Positions 56,557 to 64,000 of a DNA stretch of 64,000 nt are shown one piece after another (positions within the stretch are counted from its first letter, which is position 1; each line of letters begins with the position of its first letter). The stretch lies in assembly GCF_024498955.1 (NCBI RefSeq), contig NZ_CP093311.1, positions 1,116,001 to 1,180,000 of the forward strand, written 5' to 3'. The notes under the pieces are model-generated. The model was not told the origin of the DNA, ran no database searches, and saw only the letters and a program-made list of their open reading frames with translations. The DNA is from Thermomonas paludicola (GTDB lineage Bacteria; Pseudomonadota; Gammaproteobacteria; Xanthomonadales; Xanthomonadaceae). Made by a program: the position numbers and the translations under genes.

Positions 56557-57615
56557 ATGCTGAAGGTGGTAACTGTTGTGGGGGCGCGGCCTCAGTTTGT
56601 CAAAGCGGCGGCCGTATCAAGGGCTCTGGCGAAGGCAGGGTTGAGTGAAGTTCTGGTTCACACCGGGCAGCATTACGACTGGGGAATGTCGGATGTTTTC
56701 TTCGAGCAAATGGAGATTCCGCATCCAGCCTATAACCTGGGCGTTGGCGGCGGCCTGCATGGCGCCATGACCGGCCAGCAGCTTGAAAAAATCGAAGAAA
56801 TTCTTCTGATCGTGCGCCCGGATCGTGTGCTGGTCTATGGAGATACGAATTCGACACTTGCGGGGGCACTGGCGGCAGTCAAGTTACATATCCCCGTGGC
56901 ACATGTCGAGGCCGGCTTGCGTTCATTCAATCGGAGAATGCCGGAAGAGGTGAACCGTATCCTGGTCGATCACAGTTCCACGCAGTTGTTCGCGCCGACC
57001 ACGGTCGCGATGGACAATCTTGCACGGGAGGGCATCAGTGGGCCGCAAGTCAAGCTGGTCGGCGACGTAATGTATGACGCGATGCTGCACTACCGGGAGC
57101 GCTCCGTTCGGCCAGACTGGTTTGGAGATATGGTTGGCACGGCATCCGAGTTTGTCCTGTGCACCATCCATCGCGCCGAAAACACGGATACGCGCGAGCG
57201 TCTTGCTGGGATAATCGCCGGGCTTGGCACTTCGCAGTGGCCGGTGGTCCTGCCGCTGCATCCGCGCACGCGGCAGGCGATCAGTGAATACGGGATCGAA
57301 ATCGCTGCTGCAATCAGGATCGTTCCACCCGTCGGCTATTTCGAAATGCTCTGGTTGCTGGCCAACTGCCGCGCTGTGGTCACGGATTCGGGTGGCGTGC
57401 AGAAAGAGGCCTATTTCAACCGCAAGCCCTGCATCACCCTGCGTGACGAAACGGAATGGGTGGAGCTGGTTGCGCAGAGCTACAACATGCTGGTGGGTGC
57501 CAACCGTGATGCCATTGCCGCCGCCATCGCAGCGACGCGATCAGACGTGCAATTCAGTACAGGTCTGTATGGCAGTGGCAACGCAGCGGACCTCATTGCA
57601 CAGGAATTGACGTGA
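56557..57615 (+). CDS. wbpI: WbpI-like UDP-sugar 2-epimerase (non-hydrolysing)
   Basis: A 352-residue UDP-GlcNAc-2-epimerase-family protein. It resembles P. aeruginosa WbpI, the epimerase for UDP-2,3-diacylamino-glucuronic acid, more than WecB: VVGARPQFVKAAAVSRAL, HTGQHYDWGMSDVFFEQM, LVYGDTNSTLAGALAAVKL, HVEAGLRSFNRRMPEEVNR, TIHRAENTDTRERL and VTDSGGVQKEAYF. The expected acidic and His active-site residues are within these motifs. It would convert the gluco sugar to the manno form (UDP-ManNAc3N-acyl-A). Overlaps the glycosyltransferase gene by GTGA. Confidence 0.92.
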   Translation: MLKVVTVVGARPQFVKAAAVSRALAKAGLSEVLVHTGQHYDWGMSDVFFEQMEIPHPAYNLGVGGGLHGAMTGQQLEKIEEILLIVRPDRVLVYGDTNSTLAGALAAVKLHIPVAHVEAGLRSFNRRMPEEVNRILVDHSSTQLFAPTTVAMDNLAREGISGPQVKLVGDVMYDAMLHYRERSVRPDWFGDMVGTASEFVLCTIHRAENTDTRERLAGIIAGLGTSQWPVVLPLHPRTRQAISEYGIEIAAAIRIVPPVGYFEMLWLLANCRAVVTDSGGVQKEAYFNRKPCITLRDETEWVELVAQSYNMLVGANRDAIAAAIAATRSDVQFSTGLYGSGNAADLIAQELT

Positions 57616-58871
57616 ACGCACGGCCAAGGATTTGCCTCGTCACCTACAACTGGCCGCCACGCAATGCCATCGGCACGCAGCGTGCCTATGCATGGGCAAA
57701 ATACTGGGCGCAGGCGGGTGCCGAGGTGGTGGTGTTGACGGCGGCCAAGCAGGCATACGACGCACCGCTGACGCTGGTGCTGCCGGAGCTTCCGGGGGTG
57801 CGGGTGGTGGAGGTGGGCCCGAAAGCCGCGCTGGCAAAACCCACCATGCATGGGGCGATTCTGCGGGCAATGAAGCGAGTCCGTGATTTCGGGAGCCGAC
57901 ACCTTGGGGTCGTTCTGGATGTGCGGGATCGTTGGGTGCGTGATGCCCAGCAGGTGTTGCCGTCGCTGCTGGAACAAGTGGACGTGGTGGCCAGCACGCA
58001 CGGTCCACGAGGTGCGCACATGATCGCAGCCCGCATGAAAGCGGCAAAGCCCTCGCTGCACTGGATTGCGGATTATCGCGATTTGTGGAGCGAAAATCAT
58101 CTGTTTGCTTTGGGGGTGGCGGCGAGGCACCGGGAGCGCGTGCTGGAATGCAAGACCATGCAGGCTGCGGATGCATTTACCACGGTGTCCGACGAGCTTG
58201 CGGATGCGTTGCGGCGGATGCACGGCCGCCGTGTCGAGGTAGTCCCCAACGGGTTCGACCCGGATGTGTTGGATACGATCAGGCCGTTGGTCAACGACAA
58301 GCCCGTGCTGGTCTATACGGGCAGGCTGTATCGCGATACGCGGGACCCGCGGCCTTTGTTTCAGGCATTGGCGGAACTGTCCGGGGAGGGGCGACTGCAG
58401 CCGGGTGCGTTGCGCGTTGACTTCTACGGCCCGCGCGATCCGTGGTTGGAAGACGCGATCAGTCAATTTGGGGTGGATAAGTGGGTTCGAATCTGCGGGC
58501 ATGTGACATGGCAAGAAGCCCTGTCTGCACAGGCCGGCGCTTCCATGCTGCTGCTGCTCGAAGGTGCGAACGCCGAGGCGGCGGGCATGCTCACCGGAAA
58601 ATTATTTGAATACCTCGCATTGCAGCGGCCGATTCTGAGCATCGGAAGCGCCGGTGATTCCGCCATCGCAAGAGTGTTGCGGGAAACGGGGTGCGGGATT
58701 GCGGTTGGCGGAAGTGTTGACCTGATGAAGCAGCAGTTGCAATTATTGCTTGCGGGCAATGATCACGATTGGTTTCGTCCGAATGACGCGGCGGTTTCGC
58801 GATTTTCAAGAAAATTGCAGGCACTGCAGGTGCTGGCGATGATCAAAGAGAGGGTCGCTAATGTCCGGTAG
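57612..58871 (+). CDS. GT4-family glycosyltransferase (first)
   Basis: A 419-residue GT-B glycosyltransferase. The N-terminal domain begins RICLVTYNWPPRNAIGTQRA, typical of the group with a Pro-Pro loop, and includes IADYRDLWSENH. The C-terminal domain has VEVVPNGFDPDV, PVLVYTGRLYRDTRDP and MLLLLEGANAEAAGMLTGKLFEYLALQRPIL with the conserved acidic pair. It is predicted to be a retaining enzyme adding one sugar to the lipid-linked O-unit on the cytosolic face; the sugar cannot be told. GTG start overlapping the epimerase stop. Confidence 0.87.
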   Translation: MNARPRICLVTYNWPPRNAIGTQRAYAWAKYWAQAGAEVVVLTAAKQAYDAPLTLVLPELPGVRVVEVGPKAALAKPTMHGAILRAMKRVRDFGSRHLGVVLDVRDRWVRDAQQVLPSLLEQVDVVASTHGPRGAHMIAARMKAAKPSLHWIADYRDLWSENHLFALGVAARHRERVLECKTMQAADAFTTVSDELADALRRMHGRRVEVVPNGFDPDVLDTIRPLVNDKPVLVYTGRLYRDTRDPRPLFQALAELSGEGRLQPGALRVDFYGPRDPWLEDAISQFGVDKWVRICGHVTWQEALSAQAGASMLLLLEGANAEAAGMLTGKLFEYLALQRPILSIGSAGDSAIARVLRETGCGIAVGGSVDLMKQQLQLLLAGNDHDWFRPNDAAVSRFSRKLQALQVLAMIKERVANVR

Positions 58872-58892
58872 TTGTGCCTGCGAGGAGTTCGA

Positions 58893-60041
58893 ATGAAGGT
58901 CCTGTTGAGCAAGCATGCCGTTGTCTCGATATGGGTGGCGATGGGTCTGGCGCTGGCTCCCGTATATTTATGGGAATCTGGCGGCATGCAGGTATCCCAC
59001 GTGCTCCTGGCGGTTGGCTTCGTTGCCGTTCTGGCGCTGCGTGGGCTTCGGCTGGACCTGCCTGGCATTTTGTTGACCGTGCTGTCATTCATGATGGTGC
59101 TGCGGGATGGTTATACCGCTGTTTACTACGCATCCTTCGAGCTCGTGACTCCTGTGTTTTATGGAATATTTACATGGCTGGCGTTTGTCTCATTGAGGAC
59201 GTGGCTCGATGATCCCAGGTCTGTGCGCTTCCTTTGGATGGGGTTGGTTGCGGCTGAATTGATTGCGGTGGCTGGCGTTTATTATTTCGGATACGGGGCA
59301 ACCATCGGAAGCGATGGCGCGTGGAGGTCAGTTGGGACATTCAATAATCCGAATCAGCTTGGCTATTTTTCGGTTTGCATGTTGTCATTGGTGGGGTTGC
59401 TGTACTTGCGGGGCGTGATTGGGCGGTTGATGCTCGGGGGCATGCTTGCGGGTGTCGTCTTTCTCGCGATTGCCTCGCTATCGAAGGCGGCCATGCTGGC
59501 ATGTGCGGCGGGGATCGTGGCTATCGCTTTTTCTCTGGGTTGGAAGCGATCGCGGGTTTTGATCGGATTGGTGATGGTTGGCGTCCTGACGGTGGTGCTG
59601 GTTTCACAGTACGATTCCGGAGCGCTTGGTGATTACAAGTTTGTGAAGCGATTACAGGATATGGGGACGCAGGATGATGACTCGATGGCCGAGCGCGGGT
59701 ATTCGATTCTTATGGACGCGGGTGCTTCCGAATTCCTGGTTGGATTCGGGAGCCAGCGTGTAAAAAATATCGTCGGGCATGAAGTGCATAGTACGGTGGC
59801 AAGTTACTTTTCGAATTTCGGGTTCTTGGTTGGATTTCTGTTTGTAATTTTTTTGCTGATATGGGGTCGACGATTGTTTTACAGGGATGGTTTCGTAGGG
59901 GTCATGGTTGCAGCATTCCCGCCCATGTTGTACGGACTTACTCATAATGGCAGTCGGTTCACGATTTTCTGGGTTCTCTTGGCGCTGTCGTTATCGAAGC
60001 GTACGCATGGTGACAAAGGTTTGATAAGTCCTGCAGCTTGA
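58893..60041 (+). CDS. O-antigen polymerase Wzy-like protein
   Basis: A 382-residue polytopic protein with about ten helices and a periplasmic loop at ~250-315 (YDSGALGDYKFVKRLQDMG, then a DDDSMAERGYSI segment and FLVGFGSQRV). FNNPNQLGYFSVCMLSLVGLLYL is similar to segments in Wzy polymerases. The start ATG follows GAGGAG. The gene is poorer in GC than the neighbours and has TTT/ATT-rich codons, as often seen for wzy genes. It probably polymerises the O-units flipped by Wzx; it lacks the HAHNEY motif of the other ligase-like protein at 48 kb. Confidence 0.8.
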   Translation: MKVLLSKHAVVSIWVAMGLALAPVYLWESGGMQVSHVLLAVGFVAVLALRGLRLDLPGILLTVLSFMMVLRDGYTAVYYASFELVTPVFYGIFTWLAFVSLRTWLDDPRSVRFLWMGLVAAELIAVAGVYYFGYGATIGSDGAWRSVGTFNNPNQLGYFSVCMLSLVGLLYLRGVIGRLMLGGMLAGVVFLAIASLSKAAMLACAAGIVAIAFSLGWKRSRVLIGLVMVGVLTVVLVSQYDSGALGDYKFVKRLQDMGTQDDDSMAERGYSILMDAGASEFLVGFGSQRVKNIVGHEVHSTVASYFSNFGFLVGFLFVIFLLIWGRRLFYRDGFVGVMVAAFPPMLYGLTHNGSRFTIFWVLLALSLSKRTHGDKGLISPAA

Positions 60042-60071
60042 TTTTCGTGCGTTTGCGCATCGCGGATAAAA

Positions 60072-61229
60072 ATGAATATTTTTCTGTTTCATACGAATGC
60101 GGATTACCTTATCGGACTTCGGCTGCCCTTGATGCGGGCGCTTGTTCAGCGTGGATGCCGGGTGTCTGCCTGGGCTCCAAAATTGTCGCAGTCACATTCC
60201 GACGAGTTACGCGGTTTCGGTATCGACGCTGCCAGTTATGCAATCGATGCCACCGGTCTCAATCCGTTTCGGGACGGCATGAATTTTTTCAGAATATGGT
60301 GGTTGTTGTTGCGGAAGCGTCCTGATGTGGTGTTGGCAAACAATGCCAAGCCAGTGATCTGGGTGACGCTTGCCGCCGCCCTTGCCGGTATTGAGCGCCG
60401 CCACTGCCTCGTCGGTGGCCTCGGCTACGCCTTCACGCCGGAGCCGGGTGCTGCCTCTTTTCGGCGTCGTTTGGTCAAGTTCGTGATGGGGCGGCTGTAC
60501 AAAGCCGCGTTCGGAGCTGCCACTGCAGTGATCTTTCAGAACACGGATGACCGCGATGAGTTGGTGACCGCCGGAATTTGCCCGGCGACCAAGGCGCATG
60601 TGGTGTCCGGATCCGGGGTTGAAGTGGCGCACTACCGGCCTGCCGCTGCCCAGCCGGTGTCGCCGGTATTCGTGATGGTGGGCAGGCTGGTGGCCGACAA
60701 GGGGGTCAGGGAATATCTGCAGGCTGCCCGGATGGTCAAGCAGCAGCAGCCAGAAGCCCGCTTTCTGTTGGTCGGTCAGATCGATCCGAACCCCACCTCG
60801 TTGCGGACAGATGAACTGGCGGTGTATGTGGACGGCGGGATCGTGGAATGGCCGGGTGCGGTACGTGACGTCAGGCCATGGCTGGCGCAGGCGAACGTGT
60901 TCGTGCTGCCATCTTATCGCGAAGGCGTGCCGCGCAGCACGCTGGAAGCCATGGCCTGTGGTTTGGCGGTCGTGACCACCGATGCGCCGGGGTGCAGGGA
61001 AACCGTGGATGCCGGCCGCAATGGCATCCTCGTCCCCTTGCGGGACGCCGACCGCCTTGCCGATGCGATGCTGCAGCTTGCGCGCGATCCGGCACAGCGC
61101 GCCGCGATGGGCCGCTGCAGCCGCGAGTATGCCGAACGGCGGTTCGATACCCGGATCGTCAACGATGACATGGCGCGCATCATGGGCTTGTCGCCCGCCG
61201 ATGCTGGATCGATGGAGGTGCTGACATGA
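60072..61229 (+). CDS. GT4-family glycosyltransferase (second)
   Basis: A 385-residue GT-B glycosyltransferase resembling PglA/WbnH-type enzymes that transfer N-acetylhexosamines or uronic acids. The N-terminus MNIFLFHTNADYLIGLRLPL and CLVGGLGYAF are family features. The C-terminal domain has FVMVGRLVADKGVREYLQAA and the E-x7-E motif in SYREGVPRSTLEAMACGLAVV. Retaining mechanism expected. It follows the polymerase gene by 30 bases and overlaps the epimerase gene by ATGA. Confidence 0.88.
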   Translation: MNIFLFHTNADYLIGLRLPLMRALVQRGCRVSAWAPKLSQSHSDELRGFGIDAASYAIDATGLNPFRDGMNFFRIWWLLLRKRPDVVLANNAKPVIWVTLAAALAGIERRHCLVGGLGYAFTPEPGAASFRRRLVKFVMGRLYKAAFGAATAVIFQNTDDRDELVTAGICPATKAHVVSGSGVEVAHYRPAAAQPVSPVFVMVGRLVADKGVREYLQAARMVKQQQPEARFLLVGQIDPNPTSLRTDELAVYVDGGIVEWPGAVRDVRPWLAQANVFVLPSYREGVPRSTLEAMACGLAVVTTDAPGCRETVDAGRNGILVPLRDADRLADAMLQLARDPAQRAAMGRCSREYAERRFDTRIVNDDMARIMGLSPADAGSMEVLT

Positions 61230-62215
61230 TCGTGGTGACAGGGGGGGCGGGTTTCGTCGGCACCCGGTTTTGCCAGCGACTGGTTGCGGCGGGGCTGCCG
61301 TTCCGCATCATCGACAAGGTGCCCAGTGCCACGTTCCCCGATGCTTTCACGCTGGCCGATGTGCGCGATCCGGCCGCGCTGCGGGCCGCCATCCCGCCCG
61401 GAACGAAGGCGATCGTGCATCTGGCAGCAGAGCATCGCGATGATGTCAGCCCACGTTCGCTGTACGACGATGTCAATGTGCAGGGAGCACGAAATTTATG
61501 CGCTGCTGCGGAACATGCCGGGGTGGAAACCATCATTTTCACGAGTTCCGTGGCCTGTTACGGTTTTGCCAAGTCGGAGACGGATGAGTCTGGCGCGATT
61601 CGTCCCTTCAACGATTACGGCAGGACCAAGGCCGAGGCGGAAGTGGTTTTCAGGGAATGGCAACAGCGCGGGCCGCAATCCCGTGCACTGATGATCGTGC
61701 GGCCGACCGTGATTTTCGGCGAGCGCAACCGTGGCAATGTCTACAACCTGCTCAACCAGATTGCCCGCGGGCGGTTTTTGATGGTGGGTGATGGCGGCAA
61801 CTACAAATCGATGGCGTATGTGGAAAACGTGGCCGCGTTCCTCGAGTTCTGCCTCGCTTCGGAAGTGGGGGTGCGCGTCGTCAATTATGTTGACAAGCCG
61901 GACATGTCAATGAACGAGCTCGTTGGCCTTGTGTATTCCACACTGGACCGAAAGCCGGGCTTCGTGCAGCGTCTGCCGTATGTGGTCGGCTATTTGATCG
62001 GTGCCTCGTTTGATTGTTTGGCTGCGGTCACGGGACGGAAATTCCCCATCAGCCGGATTCGCGTCAAGAAATTTTGTGCGACTACCCGATTTGCCAGCGC
62101 AGCTGCGGCATCGGGGTTTACGCCTCCTTGTTCGCTTCATGAAGGGTTGCAGCGGACACTGGCGTTTGAATTCCTTGCCGAGCGGGCAGATGGCCCTGTC
62201 TTTTATTCGGAGTAA
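61226..62215 (+). CDS. NAD-dependent epimerase/dehydratase-family protein
   Basis: A 329-residue extended short-chain dehydrogenase. [14 protein letters not shown] binds [19 protein letters not shown] gives the Ser-Val-Tyr region, and YGRTKAEAE is the YxxxK catalytic pair. In O-antigen loci, relatives placed before an initiating glycosyltransferase act as C4-epimerases (for example WbpK/WbpV/FnlA types), but this one is divergent and lacks a clear match. Possible substrates are UDP-GlcNAc or a 4-keto sugar. It is coupled to the preceding glycosyltransferase gene. Confidence 0.8.
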   Translation: MIVVTGGAGFVGTRFCQRLVAAGLPFRIIDKVPSATFPDAFTLADVRDPAALRAAIPPGTKAIVHLAAEHRDDVSPRSLYDDVNVQGARNLCAAAEHAGVETIIFTSSVACYGFAKSETDESGAIRPFNDYGRTKAEAEVVFREWQQRGPQSRALMIVRPTVIFGERNRGNVYNLLNQIARGRFLMVGDGGNYKSMAYVENVAAFLEFCLASEVGVRVVNYVDKPDMSMNELVGLVYSTLDRKPGFVQRLPYVVGYLIGASFDCLAAVTGRKFPISRIRVKKFCATTRFASAAAASGFTPPCSLHEGLQRTLAFEFLAERADGPVFYSE

Positions 62216-62277
62216 TGTTCCATGACGTCCTTACACAACCCCAGTCCCGCTGCATTCATTCATGTGGAGGGGCAAGC

Positions 62278-63288
62278 ATGAAGGTGCTGGTGACCGGCAC
62301 CGCCGGCTTCATCGGGTCGCACGTGGCGCAGGTGCTGCTGGCGCGGGGCGACGAGGTGGTGGGACTCGACAACCTCAACGATTACTACGACGTCAGCCTC
62401 AAGCAGGCGCGGCTTGCTCGGCTGCTGGGCAAGCCGGGCTATACCCACATCGCTGCGGATCTGGCCGATCGCGTGGCGGTGGAGCAGGTCTTCACCACCC
62501 ACAGGCCGCAGCGGGTGGTGAATCTGGCCGCGCAGGCGGGGGTGCGCTATGCGGCGGAGAACCCGCATGTGTACGTGCAGAGCAACGTCACTGGCTTCCT
62601 GCACATCCTGGAGGGATGCCGCCACCACGGCGTGCAGCATCTTGTATATGCGTCCACCAGTTCGGTGTACGGCGCGAACCGGGCGATGCCGTTTTCCGAG
62701 CATGCGCCGGCCGAGCATCCACTGACCCTGTACGCGGCCACCAAGAAGGCCAACGAGCAGATGGCGCACAGCTACGCGCATCTGTACGGCATTCCGTGCA
62801 CGGGGCTGCGCTTCTTCACCGTGTATGGGCCATGGGGCCGGCCGGACATGGCGCTATTCCTGTTCACCCGCGCGATCCTGGAAGGCAAGCCGATCCGGGT
62901 GTTCAACCACGGCCACCACAAGCGCAGCTTCACCTATGTCGATGACATCGTGGAAGGCATCGTGCGTACGCTGGATCGGGTGCCGGGCAAGGACCCGGAC
63001 TGGTCGGGCGAGCGCCCGGACCCGGCCACCAGCGGGGTGGCGCCTTACCGCCTCTACAACATCGGCAACGAGCAGCCGGTGGAGCTGCTGCACTACATCG
63101 AGGTGCTGGAGGACTGCCTGGGCCGCAAGGCGGTGATGGAGATGCTGCCGCTGCAGCCTGGCGACGTGCCCGACACCGAGGCCGACGTGTCCGACCTGAT
63201 CGCCAACGTGGGCTATCGCCCCGTGGTGCCGGTGGAAGAAGGGGTGGCGAATTTCGTGCGCTGGTATCGCGGCTATTACGGCGAGTGA
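62278..63288 (+). CDS. UDP-glucuronate 4-epimerase (CapI/LspL type)
   Basis: A 336-residue epimerase. The pattern [86 protein letters not shown] and [19 protein letters not shown] matches UDP-glucuronic acid 4-epimerases, which make UDP-galacturonic acid. The ATG has GGAGGGG upstream and follows a 62-base gap, with GC-rich codon use compared with the AT-richer genes before it. GTGA overlap joins it to the next gene. It could supply a GalA residue for the O-unit or the LPS core. Confidence 0.9.
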   Translation: MKVLVTGTAGFIGSHVAQVLLARGDEVVGLDNLNDYYDVSLKQARLARLLGKPGYTHIAADLADRVAVEQVFTTHRPQRVVNLAAQAGVRYAAENPHVYVQSNVTGFLHILEGCRHHGVQHLVYASTSSVYGANRAMPFSEHAPAEHPLTLYAATKKANEQMAHSYAHLYGIPCTGLRFFTVYGPWGRPDMALFLFTRAILEGKPIRVFNHGHHKRSFTYVDDIVEGIVRTLDRVPGKDPDWSGERPDPATSGVAPYRLYNIGNEQPVELLHYIEVLEDCLGRKAVMEMLPLQPGDVPDTEADVSDLIANVGYRPVVPVEEGVANFVRWYRGYYGE

Positions 63289-64000
63289 GCTCCGTCCAGC
63301 CAACCCTTGCCGATCCGACTGTGCGCTGGTGTGCAGATGCGCTGGCCGGTGAGGCATTGGAGCGCCTTGCCGAAGCGATTCCGGGGACTGTTGATGGTCT
63401 GTTGCAATGTGCGGAGAAGGAAGGCGTAACAGCCTTGCTGGCGCAGTGTCTGGCGATGGATGCCACTTTGCAGCCCGCCGCTTTGGTGCCCGTGACCGCG
63501 GCGCTTCGTGGGCACGCCAAGGCGCTGTCGATGCTGGAATTGTCGCGGCGCGCGCGCGCCAGGCATGTACTGGGTGTGTTGCAGGAAGCCGATATTCCCG
63601 TATTGGTTCTCAAGGGAATGGCCCTTGGATACTGGCTGTATCCCAGCCCCGTGCAACGTCCCGGGGTGGACGTGGATCTGCTTTTACCGGACGTTGCTGC
63701 AGCAGAGGTTGCCGTTGCTGCGCTTCTGGCGAATGGTTATCGCCTTGCTGACGGCGTCTGGCCAGCGCAATCTTCCGGCTTCGAGGCAACATTGCATTTC
63801 GCCTCTCGGCATGATCACGAGGTGGACTTGCATTGGCGCTTGCTCAACCATGCGCGCCTGGCACAGGGATTTGAATTTTCGGAATTGTTGGCCACGGCCG
63901 TGCCACTGCCTGCGCTGGCCACTGGCGCATGTGGTTTGGGGCGCGTGCATGCGTTGGCGCATGCCTTGCTGCATCGCGTGGCCAATGCATCATCCGGGCG
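63285..64000 (+). CDS. Nucleotidyltransferase-family protein (PF14907-like), 5' part
   Basis: The gene leaves the window at the right edge; 238 codons are visible. It starts with GTG overlapping the epimerase stop. The segment [14 protein letters not shown] followed by [12 protein letters not shown] carries a D-x-D-like pair typical of the uncharacterised nucleotidyltransferase family PF14907, often found in exopolysaccharide clusters, including exosortase-linked ones. Its role is unknown. A downstream DLHWRLLN stretch is also typical of this family. Confidence 0.75.
   Translation, partial: MSSVQPTLADPTVRWCADALAGEALERLAEAIPGTVDGLLQCAEKEGVTALLAQCLAMDATLQPAALVPVTAALRGHAKALSMLELSRRARARHVLGVLQEADIPVLVLKGMALGYWLYPSPVQRPGVDVDLLLPDVAAAEVAVAALLANGYRLADGVWPAQSSGFEATLHFASRHDHEVDLHWRLLNHARLAQGFEFSELLATAVPLPALATGACGLGRVHALAHALLHRVANASSG

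Overview
The window is a contiguous, gene-dense piece of a high-GC gammaproteobacterial chromosome. Gene content and order point to the Xanthomonadaceae/Lysobacteraceae (relatives of Xanthomonas, Lysobacter, Thermomonas): trmD-rplS, an sdhCDAB operon with sdhE and a YgfX-like gene behind it, lolC-lolD-comEC-exbB-exbD-msbA-lpxK-kdsB-ptp-uvrC-pgsA running into a tRNA cluster, a cysD-cysNC fusion, and a Gum/Wz-type polysaccharide locus. I infer family level only; no rRNA is present to fix the species.

Layout. 0-2.1 kb: trmD tail, rplS, hslR and a peptidoglycan-binding/C70-like cysteine peptidase. 2.0-3.8 kb: an Lrp-type regulator divergent from a Cys/Met gamma-lyase-family enzyme. 3.8-8.4 kb (minus strand): arsB-mutS-yiiM. 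8.5-11.3 kb: an M20 dipeptidase, a ComEA-like exported protein and a HutD/Ves protein. 11.4-18.1 kb (minus): a ThDP enzyme, an FAD dehydrogenase and a large periplasmic-sensor/PAS/GGDEF/EAL protein. 18.3-23.5 kb: ygfZ divergent from a succinate dehydrogenase operon that carries small assembly-factor genes at both ends. 23.5-35.6 kb: envelope biogenesis (lipoprotein release, DNA uptake, lipid A flipping and Kdo), uvrC and pgsA. 35.6-36.0 kb: tRNA-Gly, tRNA-Cys and tRNA-Leu. 36-41.6 kb: a glutamate-synthase-like flavoprotein, sulfate activation and a diguanylate cyclase, then tRNA-Val on the minus strand.

41.9-64 kb is an exopolysaccharide/O-antigen region in two blocks. Block 1 (41.9-49.5 kb) has the outer-membrane export lipoprotein, a Wzc/GumC-type tyrosine autokinase, a membrane J-domain protein, a TPR protein, a small secreted protein with its own promoter and terminator, and an O-antigen-ligase/polymerase-like protein. 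Block 2 (49.6-64 kb) is a tightly coupled operon led by a small winged-helix regulator. It encodes a complete nucleotide-sugar route (UDP-GlcNAc 6-dehydrogenase, WbpB-like 3-dehydrogenase, WbpE-like aminotransferase, WbpI-like 2-epimerase), plus Wzx, Wzy, two GT4 glycosyltransferases, an O-acetyltransferase, two epimerases and a nucleotidyltransferase-like protein.

The most interesting signals are in block 2. Where the related Pseudomonas aeruginosa pathway uses the 3-N-acetyltransferase WbpD, this locus carries a sugar N-formyltransferase domain fused to ankyrin repeats, which predicts a 3-formamido uronic acid. In addition, the 6-dehydrogenase gene has been invaded in frame by a REP-like palindromic repeat that adds about 40 residues inside an otherwise conserved enzyme.
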